A stretch of 64,000 nt of DNA from CAVVEQ01 sp963804865. Its GTDB lineage: Bacteria; Chloroflexota; Anaerolineae; Anaerolineales; Anaerolineaceae. The stretch lies in assembly GCA_963804865.1 (NCBI GenBank), contig CAWDSH010000001.1:1178001-1242000 (forward strand), written 5' to 3'. The position numbers and the translations under genes were made by a program. This document shows, piece after piece, positions 17,868 through 27,188 of this stretch (position 1 is the first letter of the stretch; every line of letters begins with the position of its first letter). Under the pieces are notes generated by a model, which worked only from the letters and a program-made list of their open reading frames with translations, was not told where the DNA came from and did not search any database.

Positions 17868-18611
17868 ATGAAATGGATTTATCTTTCCCCTCACCTGGAT
17901 GATGCCGTTCTATCCTGTGGAGGTCTGATCTGGGAACAAGCTCACGCAAATCAACAGGTTGAAATCTGGACGCTATGTGCTGGTGATCCTCCAGCCGGGG
18001 AACTCTCACCCTTTGCCCAGCTACTGCATCAGCGCTGGAAAACAGGACGGGACTCTGTCAGCATCCGACGGGCTGAAGACCGGATTGCCTGTGAGATAGT
18101 TGGCTCTAAATATCAGCATTTTGAGATCCCCGATTGTATATATCGTTATGATCCTCAGAATGGTTTTCCAGTGATCAATCAGGAAGGCGACCTGTTTGGC
18201 AGCCTGACAAAAGAAGATTTAGACCTGGCACAATCCTTTGGACAAAAATTGGCCGGTTCTGTCCCAACGGGTGCACAAATTGTCTGCCCATTGACGATCG
18301 GCAGGCATGTGGACCACCGTCTCACAAGAACCATGGCCGAGATGGCCTTTGATTCCATGCTCTATTATGCAGATTATCCTTATATTCAGAATCCTGGGAT
18401 CTCCGTCAGCGACTGGCTTAGAGATGATGCCGCTTACAATCTCAAAATCTCGTATGATGGTTTGCAGGCCTGGCAGGACGCCATTTCTTCATACAAATCT
18501 CAGATCAGTACTTTTTGGAATTCCGTGGAGAAAATGCACGCGTCCATAGAATCATACTGGCAATCGGGTGGTGGCAGCCGGTTGTGGAAATACCCCCTAC
18601 CCATGGGGTAA
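17868..18611 (+). CDS. PIG-L/LmbE-family deacetylase
   Basis: Zinc-dependent N-acetyl sugar deacetylase family (MshB, BshB and GlcNAc-PI de-N-acetylase). The zinc/catalytic motif PHLDDAVLSCGG lies at about residues 7-18 and the third metal ligand in TIGRHVDHRLT (about 145-155). 247 residues, no signal peptide. The ATG at 17868 is chosen over an adjacent TTG. It may deacetylate a glycan precursor made by the neighbouring polysaccharide genes, or take part in low-molecular-weight thiol synthesis; nothing in the sequence decides. Confidence 0.87.
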   Translation: MKWIYLSPHLDDAVLSCGGLIWEQAHANQQVEIWTLCAGDPPAGELSPFAQLLHQRWKTGRDSVSIRRAEDRIACEIVGSKYQHFEIPDCIYRYDPQNGFPVINQEGDLFGSLTKEDLDLAQSFGQKLAGSVPTGAQIVCPLTIGRHVDHRLTRTMAEMAFDSMLYYADYPYIQNPGISVSDWLRDDAAYNLKISYDGLQAWQDAISSYKSQISTFWNSVEKMHASIESYWQSGGGSRLWKYPLPMG

Positions 18612-18686
18612 AAATCGAGATTCTTATATTTGACCGCCACATATGGCGTTAAGTCCGGGATTAAGACCCGCGATTTTGAATTGTGC

Positions 18687-18692
18687 TATACT
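18687..18692 (+). promoter_or_regulatory. -10 element of the envelope gene block, leaderless type
   Basis: TATACT followed by CTTAAA and then ATG at 18699. The 6-nt spacing predicts transcription from the start codon. No good -35 is seen. Confidence 0.5.
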
Positions 18693-18698
18693 CTTAAA

Positions 18699-18953
18699 AT
18701 GCCAAACGATAGGGCATTCTGGCAAGACTGGGCGCAGTTCTTGCACCATCATGATTTGCAACGACCGGTTGCCTTGTTTTTGGAAGCAGCCGGTCCCCTG
18801 AACTTGCTTATGGCTCAATTGATCTACCTTGGCTCACCTCTCTTGACTACCGGCAGGTTGACTGGGCAGTTGCAGAATTTCGCGGAGTTGCTTGAAGACC
18901 CCTCTGAAGCCCGCAATTTTGCAGCTTATCTGAAGGAGGAGAATTACAAGTGA
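18699..18953 (+). CDS. Small hypothetical protein, first gene of the envelope block
   Basis: 84 residues, no known family. N-terminal MPNDRAFWQDWAQFLHHH is amphipathic and aromatic, followed by a Leu-rich LNLLMAQLIYLGSPLLTTGRL segment that could lie in or on the membrane, and a charged C-terminal helix with LEDPSEARNFAAYLKEEN. The start at 18699 is chosen because of the -10 element 6 nt upstream; a longer frame exists but would include the promoter. The stop overlaps the next gene (GTGA), which marks it as the first member of the operon to 24350 or beyond. Confidence 0.65.
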   Translation: MPNDRAFWQDWAQFLHHHDLQRPVALFLEAAGPLNLLMAQLIYLGSPLLTTGRLTGQLQNFAELLEDPSEARNFAAYLKEENYK

Positions 18954-19702
18954 GTATAATCACCCAGATCCTTGGTCTGGTCATCGTTTTTCTGACCTCC
19001 GGGTTGATCATGATCTTCTCGCTCCCGCGCAAGAAAAAACCGCCCATGATATTCCGCACCATCCCGGCTGTGGACTACCTCAAGCAGGCATTGGGTCTCG
19101 CCATCGAGCAGGGTACGCGCATCCATATTTCATTGGGAAAAGCAAACCTGACCGATCCCTCCTGCGCTTCAACCCTCGCCAGCCTGACTTCCCTGGAGAA
19201 AATTGCTGAATCCTCCATTTCAGGTGATCTTTCACCAGTGGTCACAACCGGCGAAGGAGCCATTAATCTATTGAGTCGGGACTCCATTCAAGCAGCCTGC
19301 CGGATTGGCAAAGCACCTGAGCTTTTTGATCCCGATAGTGCCAGGCTGACGGGTGTAACGCCATTCTCGTATGCCGTTGGTTCTCTACCGATTATTTATT
19401 CCGGGGTTGTCACCACGAATGTCCTGATCGGTCATTTTGGATCAGAAGTCCTTCTCCTGACAGAGGCATCAGAAAAAACAGATTCACAACTTTTCAATGC
19501 CAGTGATTCGCTTCAAGCTCAAGCCGTCATGTTTGCATCGACTGAAAATACTCTGCTTGGCGAAGAAATCTTTGCACTGCCGGCATATCTGAGCGAAAAC
19601 CGCGTTCACCAGGCAAGCCTTTATGCCCAGGATTATCTCCGCCTGTTGCTCATTTTTGCGCTGATCATCGGTGCCATCCTTACCTTCCTGGGGTACCTAT
19701 GA
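18950..19702 (+). CDS. DUF6754-like membrane protein
   Basis: 250 residues. A hydrophobic helix at about 3-23 is followed by LPRKKKPP, a long non-membrane domain, and a C-terminal hydrophobic hairpin (about 228-250). The central region, with FRTIPAVDYLKQALGLAIEQGTRIHI-like features (DYLKQALGLAIEQG, IHISLGKANLTDPSCAS, PVVTTGEGAI), resembles what I remember of DUF6754 proteins from Chloroflexota, although I could not run a search. GTG start overlaps the previous stop and the stop overlaps the next ATG, so translation is coupled on both sides. Confidence 0.65.
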   Translation: MSIITQILGLVIVFLTSGLIMIFSLPRKKKPPMIFRTIPAVDYLKQALGLAIEQGTRIHISLGKANLTDPSCASTLASLTSLEKIAESSISGDLSPVVTTGEGAINLLSRDSIQAACRIGKAPELFDPDSARLTGVTPFSYAVGSLPIIYSGVVTTNVLIGHFGSEVLLLTEASEKTDSQLFNASDSLQAQAVMFASTENTLLGEEIFALPAYLSENRVHQASLYAQDYLRLLLIFALIIGAILTFLGYL

Positions 19703-20316
19703 GATCACCTCTCATCCCCGCAGTAGCCATCGGTGTTGGATTGATCATCCTGTTGGGATATTTCCTCCCTCTGCGCCAATTTGTGGATCTGCGCCTGATC
19801 CTGCTTGATTGGAGTGTCCTCCTCGCAGCGGTCGCTGGATTAGTTGCCATCATCGGGCTGATCATGAGCCATGCCAAACGCATCATCCAGTCAAAGAAAT
19901 TCGATTTATACAGCCCGGTATTGATTCTCGCCTTCCTGGCAACTTTCATTGCTGGAATGCTGGTCGGTCCTTCCAATCCCCAGTTTGAGAAGGTTGTCAC
20001 CCATATCCAGCTCCCAGTTGAAGCCAGCCTGCTTGGGATTTTGACCATCAGCCTGGCTGTGGCAGCCTTCAAGTTCTTCCAGTACAGGAAAGGCTGGGCA
20101 AGCACCATATTCCTGGTGAGCGTGATCGTGTTTCTGCTAATGAATAGCTGGCTGTTGACCTTTGGACAGAATATCCCTGTCATCAACGAATTGTTATCCG
20201 CGCTGAAAATATTACCACTCGCAGGTGCACGCGGTATCCTTTTGGGGATTGCGCTTGGTGGGTTGGCGACTGGCATCCGTATTCTGATTGGTGCGGACCG
20301 TCCCTATTCCGGGTAA
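19699..20316 (+). CDS. Multi-pass membrane protein of unknown function
   Basis: 205 residues with about six hydrophobic segments (roughly 5-23, 30-55, 73-92, 104-124, 138-158, 173-195) and short polar loops. The N-terminal MRSPLIPAVAIGVGLIILLGY looks like an uncleaved helix. No family motif recognised. Overlaps the DUF6754-like gene by 4 nt and is 3 nt from the zinc-ribbon gene, so it belongs to the same translation-coupled set and may assemble with those proteins in the membrane. Confidence 0.72.
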   Translation: MRSPLIPAVAIGVGLIILLGYFLPLRQFVDLRLILLDWSVLLAAVAGLVAIIGLIMSHAKRIIQSKKFDLYSPVLILAFLATFIAGMLVGPSNPQFEKVVTHIQLPVEASLLGILTISLAVAAFKFFQYRKGWASTIFLVSVIVFLLMNSWLLTFGQNIPVINELLSALKILPLAGARGILLGIALGGLATGIRILIGADRPYSG

Positions 20317-20319
20317 TCC

Positions 20320-23300
20320 ATGGCCAACATCATTTGTCCGATTTGTGGAACACCCAACGACTCACAGGCGATAACCTGCAGTTCCTGCCATTCAAGATTG
20401 GTTCTGCCTCCTGCCGCCACAAAATCCCTTGAGATGCCGCAAGGAGATGGATCTCAAGGCGGGGAAGTTCCCGAATGGCTGGCGAAAGTGCGCATACGTA
20501 ATGAAGCCGAACAGCAGCTTGAGAATGAGGGCTCCGATTGGCTCAGCGAGCGGATAAAACCTTCCGGCCCCCTCCCTCCCATTCCCAGTGAAGCGAGCCA
20601 CGCAGAACCTGTTTCAGAGGTTCAAACACCGCCATCCCTACCTGAGATTCCACCGGTTCCGGAAGCAGCTCAAGATTCGACCCCCGGCTGGCTTGAGCAA
20701 TTGCGTGCTTCAACTGGCAGTCTTCCAACCTCAGTGAAATCCGAGACTACAGGGGATCAAGCTGTCCCTGCAGTTCAAGAAGAACCTGCTGCTCCACCAA
20801 CTCCGCCTGAAGAGGGTGGTGATTGGCTCCAGGAATTACGGAAGACCGGCGAGATACACCCACCCCGCGAAGAAAAACAGGTGATGGAGACCGCCTCGGA
20901 TTGGCTTGAAAAATTGACCATGCCCTTACAGCATGCCGCCCCCGCTCCCGGCTTTGAAGATACTTTCAGACCGTTGGAACCTGAGCTCCCAACTGCGATG
21001 GATGAGATCGATCTCAATAGGCTTACCGGTCCCCTAGGTGCAAGACCTGCTCCGACCAAAACAGTTGCCGAGCTTCCTGAAGTTCCAGACGTTAATCCTC
21101 CAGCAGCGGAGCTCGCTTGCCGCAACACCACTCCCCTTTGAGGATATCAGCAAGGACCTGGAGGAGATCTTGCCTGCAGAAGGATCACAAGAGGCTGTGA
21201 TCCAACCTGAAATGAATCTGGCATCCATCTTCCCGCCAAGCACGGTTGAAGCATCAGCATCCGCTACACCTGTAGAGCCTCCCGTTCAACCGGAGTCGCC
21301 GCAAGCCGATGTGGAGATTCCGCCTGCACCCGTTCAGTACGAACCAAAATTACCACCCATGCCACCCGCGACGCCGATCGAGCCGGATATCCTCGCACGT
21401 CTGGACAAAAAACCAGAACCACCTCCTCCCGCGCAAATAACTTCTGAGGAAGACTCCAAGCATCCATTTGATTTAAATTTGGAGGATTTGGAATCTGCCC
21501 CCCATTCAATCAATATCGAAGCCATCCCTGAATCAACGGAAACACCCGATTGGCTTCAACAATACTCCGGCGAAGTCGGTGATGTTCCTGAACTTGCCTC
21601 TTCCTCCATCGAAGAAGGACCTGTCACATCGAATTTTGAAGCGGCAACTCCTGGAGAAACACCTGCTGCGCCGGTGATCCAGCCCGCAGCGGATGCTCCC
21701 CAATGGCTGCAGAATATTCTCGGTGATACTCCATCCACACCTGGAGATTTGTTCAAAAGCATTGAAGAACCACTGGGGAGCAAGCTCGCCCCGCCCGATG
21801 AAGAAGCCGTTCAGCCAGGTACTGCAGGAGAACCTGTCAGTGCGAGCCCTGCTGCGCAACCGCCAGTGCAATTATCTCAATCCGGCCGGCTCCCGGATTG
21901 GCTGACTGAACTTGATGAAATCAAACCTGCATCCACTGAGGTCATCCCCGAGGTTAGCCTTCCCGAAGATATCGGCTCAGTACCTGAATTGGGTCAAGAA
22001 TCCGTGATACAGCCAGTATCAACCACTGAAGGATCTGCGTTTCCAGAATATATCCCGGGTGGTGATACGTCATCCTCCGAAGAAATCCCGGGTATTGAAG
22101 CCACGCCCTCCACAGAAATGCCTATTGGTGAATCCGAGTCTCCTGTTGAATCAAACGCGGAGATTCCACAATCGGAGTCATCGGTTGAAATTGAAAATAA
22201 GAATTTTGGTGCTGAAGATCTCTTTTCACAAGTCGAGGAAGGACAGCCGGTAGTGTCAGGTGAGCAGGGATCTTCTGAATGGTTGAAATCCCTTCCGTCC
22301 CTTGAGGATCTTCCGCTTTCTTCCCAGGAAGAGGAAAAAGAAGCAAATAAGGAAAGCAGCCTGCCTTCACCAGCTGAAATTCCGCAAGGCGACTTTGCAC
22401 CTCCTCCAACCTCGCCTCAACCCGACGCCCAGGCGGTGAGTTCATCTCCTTTCGAAATAGCAGCCCTCCCGGATTGGCTTTCCACGGAGTTGGATCAAGA
22501 CGCAGCGGAAAAGAAATCTGGCGAAGGATCCGGAGAAAACCTGGCACCCGCAGAGATGCCATCCTGGTTGCAGGCATTGAAACCACGGACAAAACCTGCC
22601 CAGATTTCAGCTTCACAGGAGTTGGATGGTCGCCTTGAAAGCAGTGGTCCCCTGGCGGGTTTTACCGGTGTTCTCCCGGGAACAGGTGCGGAATCACCCC
22701 TCCACGGTGATACATCAGATGCATTACCACGATTGACTGCTTCAGATGTCCAGCGAAAGTATGCATCCCTCATGGACGCAGTTCTCAACGAAGAAACACC
22801 GCTCGCTCCTCCAGTCAAACGAGTGGAAGCCAGGAAAAGTCGCTTAATCCGCCTGGCAGCCACCGCTGCTGCCATTCTCCTGCTGCTTTTCCTGATTGTA
22901 TTTGGTACGCAGATTCTGGATATGCCGGGATTGTTCCCCCTTGAAACCGTAGCTTTCCATAACACCCTGGAATCGCTTCCTGTTGATTCGAAGGTATTAA
23001 TTGCAGTCGATTATGATCCGGCTTACACTGGAGAGCTGCAATCGATCAGCCAGACTATCCTTGATCAGCTGATCGTCAAGAATTCCGGATTGATCTTCAT
23101 TTCCACCCTGCCCTCCGGTCCAGTCCTGGCGGATGATCTCCTAAACAAAGCCTTGATAGATCAACCCCAATACGATCGCGAGTTAACCCTTAACCTTGGC
23201 TACCTGGCTGGTGGTTCGAACGGCCTGCAGGAATTGACCACCCGCCCCACGACGGTGATCACGCGTGCCTGGAACCGGTTACCCGCCTGGTCGCAGCCTG

Positions 23301-23692
23301 CCGTGGCAGGCATCGAGCGTTTGTCCGAGTTCGATGGGATCATCCTCATCACTGACAGTTTCGAGACCGGGCGTGCCTGGATCGAACAGGTGCAGCCCAC
23401 CCTGGATGGAGTTCCTCTTTTGATCGCCTCCAGCGCACAATCTAGCCCACTCTTCCAACCATATCTTGGATCCGGACAGGTCGACGGTCTGATCGCTGGG
23501 TACGCAGGTGAAGCTGCCTATGACCAGATTCTTGGCATCCAGGACGGTGTACGCAGCAAATGGGATGCATTCATGATCGGGCAATCATTGATGATCCTCA
23601 TCATCATGTTCGGCGCAACCTGGCAGTTCATCAAAAACCGGCCAGCAGCAAATAAAACAAGAAAAGAGAACCCGGCAGATGGCAGCGACTGA
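20320..23692 (+). CDS. Zinc-ribbon membrane protein with long disordered Trp-Leu-motif linker, split by one frameshift
   Basis: About 1120 residues when joined. N terminus is a zinc ribbon, CPIC (6-9) and CSSC (20-23). Then comes a very long P/E/S/A-rich linker holding about eleven short motifs of the form [P/S/G]-x-W-L-x-x-[L/I], for example PEWLAKV, SDWLSERI, PGWLEQLR, GDWLQELR, PDWLQQY, PQWLQNIL, PDWLTEL, SEWLKSL, PDWLSTEL, PSWLQAL. After the linker a basic stretch and one membrane helix (IRLAATAAAILLLLFLI, near 22845-22895) lead to a roughly 230-residue domain and a last helix (MILIIMFGATW). One extra T at 21117-21118 breaks the frame; removing it joins ELAAATPLPFED. Cytoplasmic linker and outside domain are inferred. 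Function unknown. Confidence 0.75.
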
Positions 23693-24350
23693 AATCATAT
23701 GGACACTCATCAGCCTGGTTTTAACCTTGCTGGTATTCAGCTACTTGCTTGGTGACAATCCTGCCTTCCGCCTGGTGATCTCGCTTTTTGTAGGCATTAC
23801 CGCTGGCTACGTGGCTGTGATCCTTCTCTACAACGTCATTTTCCCAAAACTGCTCTTTCCGCTTTTTGCAGGCAACGCTGTCATCGCTGCCATTCCGCTC
23901 GCACTCAGCCTGCTGTTGGTTTTTAAACTTTTCCCCCGCTTTTCCAGGTTGGGTGACCTTCCAATGGCTTTCCTGGTTGGCTCCGGCGCAGCCGTGGTCA
24001 TCGGGGGTGCCGTATTGGGAACCATTTTCACCCAGGTTGGCGCTACCATTGGCATGTTTTCATTGAAATCAGCCGTTGGCGAAAGTGAGCCGGTTTCATT
24101 GATGTTCGAGGCACTGCTGGTCCTGGCTGGAACGATCGCAACCCTGCTTTACTTCCAGTTTTCAAGAAGTAAAAAACCAAACCAACCCGTTCACCAGCCT
24201 GCTTGGTTGAATGCAGTAACGCAGGCAGGCAAGGTTTTCATCGTCATCACCCTGGGAGCTCTCTATGCAGGTGTATTCAGTGCATCCCTTTCTGCCTTGA
24301 TCGAAAGATTGAGTTACATCTGGCAGACAATAACCGCTTTTATATCCTGA
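23679..24350 (+). CDS. Multi-pass membrane protein of unknown function
   Basis: 223 residues with about six hydrophobic segments and no recognised motif. First helix begins right at the N terminus (IIWTLISLVLTLLVFSYLLG, about 5-24), a long central hydrophobic stretch with LALSLLLVFKLFPRF, a glycine-rich VGSGAAVVIGGAVLGTIF (about 105-122), and a C-terminal helix at about 180-205. It overlaps the end of the zinc-ribbon gene by 14 nt and lies 4 nt before the GlmL-like gene. Confidence 0.72.
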   Translation: MAATEIIWTLISLVLTLLVFSYLLGDNPAFRLVISLFVGITAGYVAVILLYNVIFPKLLFPLFAGNAVIAAIPLALSLLLVFKLFPRFSRLGDLPMAFLVGSGAAVVIGGAVLGTIFTQVGATIGMFSLKSAVGESEPVSLMFEALLVLAGTIATLLYFQFSRSKKPNQPVHQPAWLNAVTQAGKVFIVITLGALYAGVFSASLSALIERLSYIWQTITAFIS

Positions 24351-24354
24351 TCCT

Positions 24355-26076
24355 ATGCCTACTCCCTTTACAGATGCTACCTCCCTGCTCGTCGTCGACA
24401 TCGGTTCGAGTAATACCCGTGTCATGCTTTTTGATGAAGCCGGTGGGCAATACCATTTCATCGCCTCCGGAAGTGCTCCCAGCACCGTGGTCCATCCCTT
24501 TCACAACCTGAATGACGGCCTTCTGGCTGCACTCGCCGCCCTGCAGGAGACAACTGGACGGTCCATAGTAGACGAGGATTCCCGCCTTATCCTCCCTTCA
24601 CTGGCAGATGGATCCGGTGTCGACAGCCTTGCGATCACTTTCTCAGCGGGTCCCGAGATCCGTATCCTCACCCTGGGGTTGCTGAAAGAAATCTCGCTGG
24701 AGAGTGTCAATCGCCTGGCTTCCTCGATCAATGGTCGCGTCGTTGAAAGTATCGGGATGAATGACCGTCGATCACACGTGGAAGCGCTGGATGCCATTCT
24801 TGAAAGCCAACCTGACTTGATCATCATGGCGGGTGGAACCGACCAGGGAGCCACACGGCCAATACAAAAATTGGTCGAGCTTGTCCTGCAGGCTTGCCGC
24901 TTGATGCCCAAGAACAAGATCCCCATAATGATCTATGCTGGTAATCAAGCCCTGGCAAAAACCGTCAAAGAGCGTCTGGAAAGCACCATCCACGTTTTCC
25001 CCGCGCCGAATATTCACCCCTCAATTGACCAGGAAAACCTTCCCCCTGCGCAGGAGATACTGGCGCAGGTTGTCGCAGAGATTCGCAGCAAGCAATTCGA
25101 AGGCTTGCCGAATCTGCGCAAGATTTGCAGCATCCCACCCATCCCCTCGTCGCATGCTTTTAGCCGCGTGATCCGCTATTTAAGTATGCGCTACGATTCA
25201 CCCAAGGGTGTTCTGGGTATTGATCTTGGCGGCGGATCCATTGCAGCTGTGACCGCCATTGGAGGTCAGGAAGTTTTGACCGTCCTGCCGTTAGGGGTGG
25301 GTAGCGGATTGAAGGCGTTCATGGAACAGGCCGATGAGGAATCGATTTCCCGCTGGATCTCCAAAGAGATCACCCCTGATGTCGTCCGTGACTATCTCTG
25401 GCAAAAAAGCCTTTATCCTGCCAGTATCCCCGCCACGGCAGAATCGCTTTCCATCGAGCAGGCCGCAGCCCGCGAGATCATCCACGCAGTCATGCAAGTC
25501 CACCGAGCGCAATTGAAGGACGACAGCGCCAGTTATGAACTGATCCTTGCCTCCGGCGCCACGCTTTCCCAAACGCCCAGCCCGGGTGAAGCCTTGATGA
25601 TGCTCCTTGATGGGATCCAGCCAGTGGGGATCACCTCCATTATCCTGGATCGGCATGGTTTGACTTCAGGTTTGGGAGCAGCAGCACCAATCAATTCCCT
25701 TCTCCCGGTACAGGTTGTCGATTCAAGCGCTTATGTTAATCTCGCCACCGTGATCACACCGCTCTCCTCTGCCAGGCAGGGCACACCTATCGTTCGAGTT
25801 TCCATGGAGTACGGGCAGAGCAGCATGGCACAGCTGGATATCAAGCAAGGCAGCCTGGTGGCGTTCCCTCTGCCGCCCGGTCAGACGGCCAGCATTCACC
25901 TGGAACCTGCTCATGGAACCATCATCGACCCCTATCGGAAAGCGAGCGGATTCAAGATCTGGGGCGGACTTTGCGGAGTTGTCATCGACGCGCGCGGCCG
26001 CCCTCTCACCCTCCCTGAAGATCCCGCATTACGGAAAGAGACCATCAAGCACTGGTCCAGCGTCGTCGGCGCGTAA
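24355..26076 (+). CDS. Glutamate-mutase-L family protein (ASKHA ATPase)
   Basis: 573 residues with the actin/Hsp70-like nucleotide-binding fold annotated as glutamate mutase L (MutL/GlmL). Phosphate-1 motif LLVVDIGSSNTRVMLFD (about 10-26), a second acidic phosphate motif GVLGIDLGGGSIAAV (about 282-296), and an adenosine-type LASGATLS segment near the C-terminal third. In clostridia GlmL is proposed to maintain adenosylcobalamin-dependent glutamate mutase, but no mutase subunit gene is present here. Its place in a block of membrane proteins suggests a different job. 4 nt after the previous stop. Confidence 0.82.
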   Translation: MPTPFTDATSLLVVDIGSSNTRVMLFDEAGGQYHFIASGSAPSTVVHPFHNLNDGLLAALAALQETTGRSIVDEDSRLILPSLADGSGVDSLAITFSAGPEIRILTLGLLKEISLESVNRLASSINGRVVESIGMNDRRSHVEALDAILESQPDLIIMAGGTDQGATRPIQKLVELVLQACRLMPKNKIPIMIYAGNQALAKTVKERLESTIHVFPAPNIHPSIDQENLPPAQEILAQVVAEIRSKQFEGLPNLRKICSIPPIPSSHAFSRVIRYLSMRYDSPKGVLGIDLGGGSIAAVTAIGGQEVLTVLPLGVGSGLKAFMEQADEESISRWISKEITPDVVRDYLWQKSLYPASIPATAESLSIEQAAAREIIHAVMQVHRAQLKDDSASYELILASGATLSQTPSPGEALMMLLDGIQPVGITSIILDRHGLTSGLGAAAPINSLLPVQVVDSSAYVNLATVITPLSSARQGTPIVRVSMEYGQSSMAQLDIKQGSLVAFPLPPGQTASIHLEPAHGTIIDPYRKASGFKIWGGLCGVVIDARGRPLTLPEDPALRKETIKHWSSVVGA

Positions 26077-26097
26077 TTCTGGCATTTTTCTTGCACC

Positions 26098-27162
26098 ATG
26101 TTTCATGCCATGATCACAGCGGTTACGCATATCCTACCCATGACGAAGATCCGGCGCGCTCGCATGCTCCCAGCAAGCGGAGAAATACTCGTGCGCATGG
26201 ATCAAAAGGTCAACGCGACCGATATCGTGGCACGCTGCATGCTCCCGGGCAGACATATGATCATCGATCTATACCGCGCCCTGGGGATCAGTTCAAAAAT
26301 CCCTCTCGAGAAGATCACCGATCGTAAAGCCGGTGAAAAACTGCAAAAAGGTGATGTCATCGCCCAGGCAGGCAAAGGCTTCAAGCGCATTGTGCGCGCG
26401 CCTTCCGATTGTTTTATTGTCACCATGGCTGGCGGCAACGCTCTGCTTGAATTATTTTCACCACCATTTGAATTAAAAGCCGGGATGGAGGGTGTCATCC
26501 GCGAGGTGAAGCCGGATCGCGGCGTGGTGATCGAAGGTTCCGGTACCTTGATCCAGGGAGTGTGGGGAAATGGGCAAATAGGTTCCGGTCTCCTGCTCGT
26601 CCCCCTCAGGAAAAATGAAGATGAAATGACCCGCGGCTGGCTGGATGTGACCATGCGCGGTGCCATCGTGGTGGGCGCCTGGTGCGCCCAGGAAGACGCG
26701 CTCCAGGCAGCAGCTGAACTGCCGTTGAAAGGCCTGGTCCTTTCCAGCATGACCGCTGACCTTATCCCGCTGGCGAAAACAATGCCATTCCCGATCATCC
26801 TGATCGAAGGATTTGGAAAACTGCCGCTCAACAGCGCTGCATTTGAATTACTGAAAGACAGCGAAAAACGCGATATTGCCATCAACGCCTGTGAATGGGA
26901 CAAATATAAAGGCGAAAGACCCGAGATCATGATGACCATCCCCGGTGAAGGTGGGGACGCCCGCGCCGGTGCCAGGCTGAAACCCGGCTTGAAGGTGCGC
27001 GTTACCCTCCCGCCTTATACCAGCCAGGTGGGCACCATATTACAGATCCGCACCACAACGGCGACCATGCATTCGGGGCTGCGTCTGCCCAGCGCTGATA
27101 TCCAGTTCGATGAATTTCCCACCACGGCGATCCCGCTGGTGAATCTTGATGTGATTGAATGA
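26098..27162 (+). CDS. Hypothetical protein with barrel-type beta domains
   Basis: 354 residues, no signal peptide or membrane helix. I do not recognise the family. The N-terminal part repeats short hairpins like LPASGEILVRMDQKV and GEKLQKGDVIAQAGKGF, recalling biotinyl/lipoyl-type or barrel-sandwich folds. The middle has GGNALLELFSPPFELKAGM and a Rossmann-like GAIVVGAWCAQEDAL stretch, and the end LKVRVTLPPYTSQVGTI suggests a KOW/SH3-like strand set. It follows the GlmL-like gene by 21 nt and is likely in the same operon. Confidence 0.68.
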   Translation: MFHAMITAVTHILPMTKIRRARMLPASGEILVRMDQKVNATDIVARCMLPGRHMIIDLYRALGISSKIPLEKITDRKAGEKLQKGDVIAQAGKGFKRIVRAPSDCFIVTMAGGNALLELFSPPFELKAGMEGVIREVKPDRGVVIEGSGTLIQGVWGNGQIGSGLLLVPLRKNEDEMTRGWLDVTMRGAIVVGAWCAQEDALQAAAELPLKGLVLSSMTADLIPLAKTMPFPIILIEGFGKLPLNSAAFELLKDSEKRDIAINACEWDKYKGERPEIMMTIPGEGGDARAGARLKPGLKVRVTLPPYTSQVGTILQIRTTTATMHSGLRLPSADIQFDEFPTTAIPLVNLDVIE

Positions 27163-27188
27163 TGCCAGGTATTTGAGGAGAAGAACCC

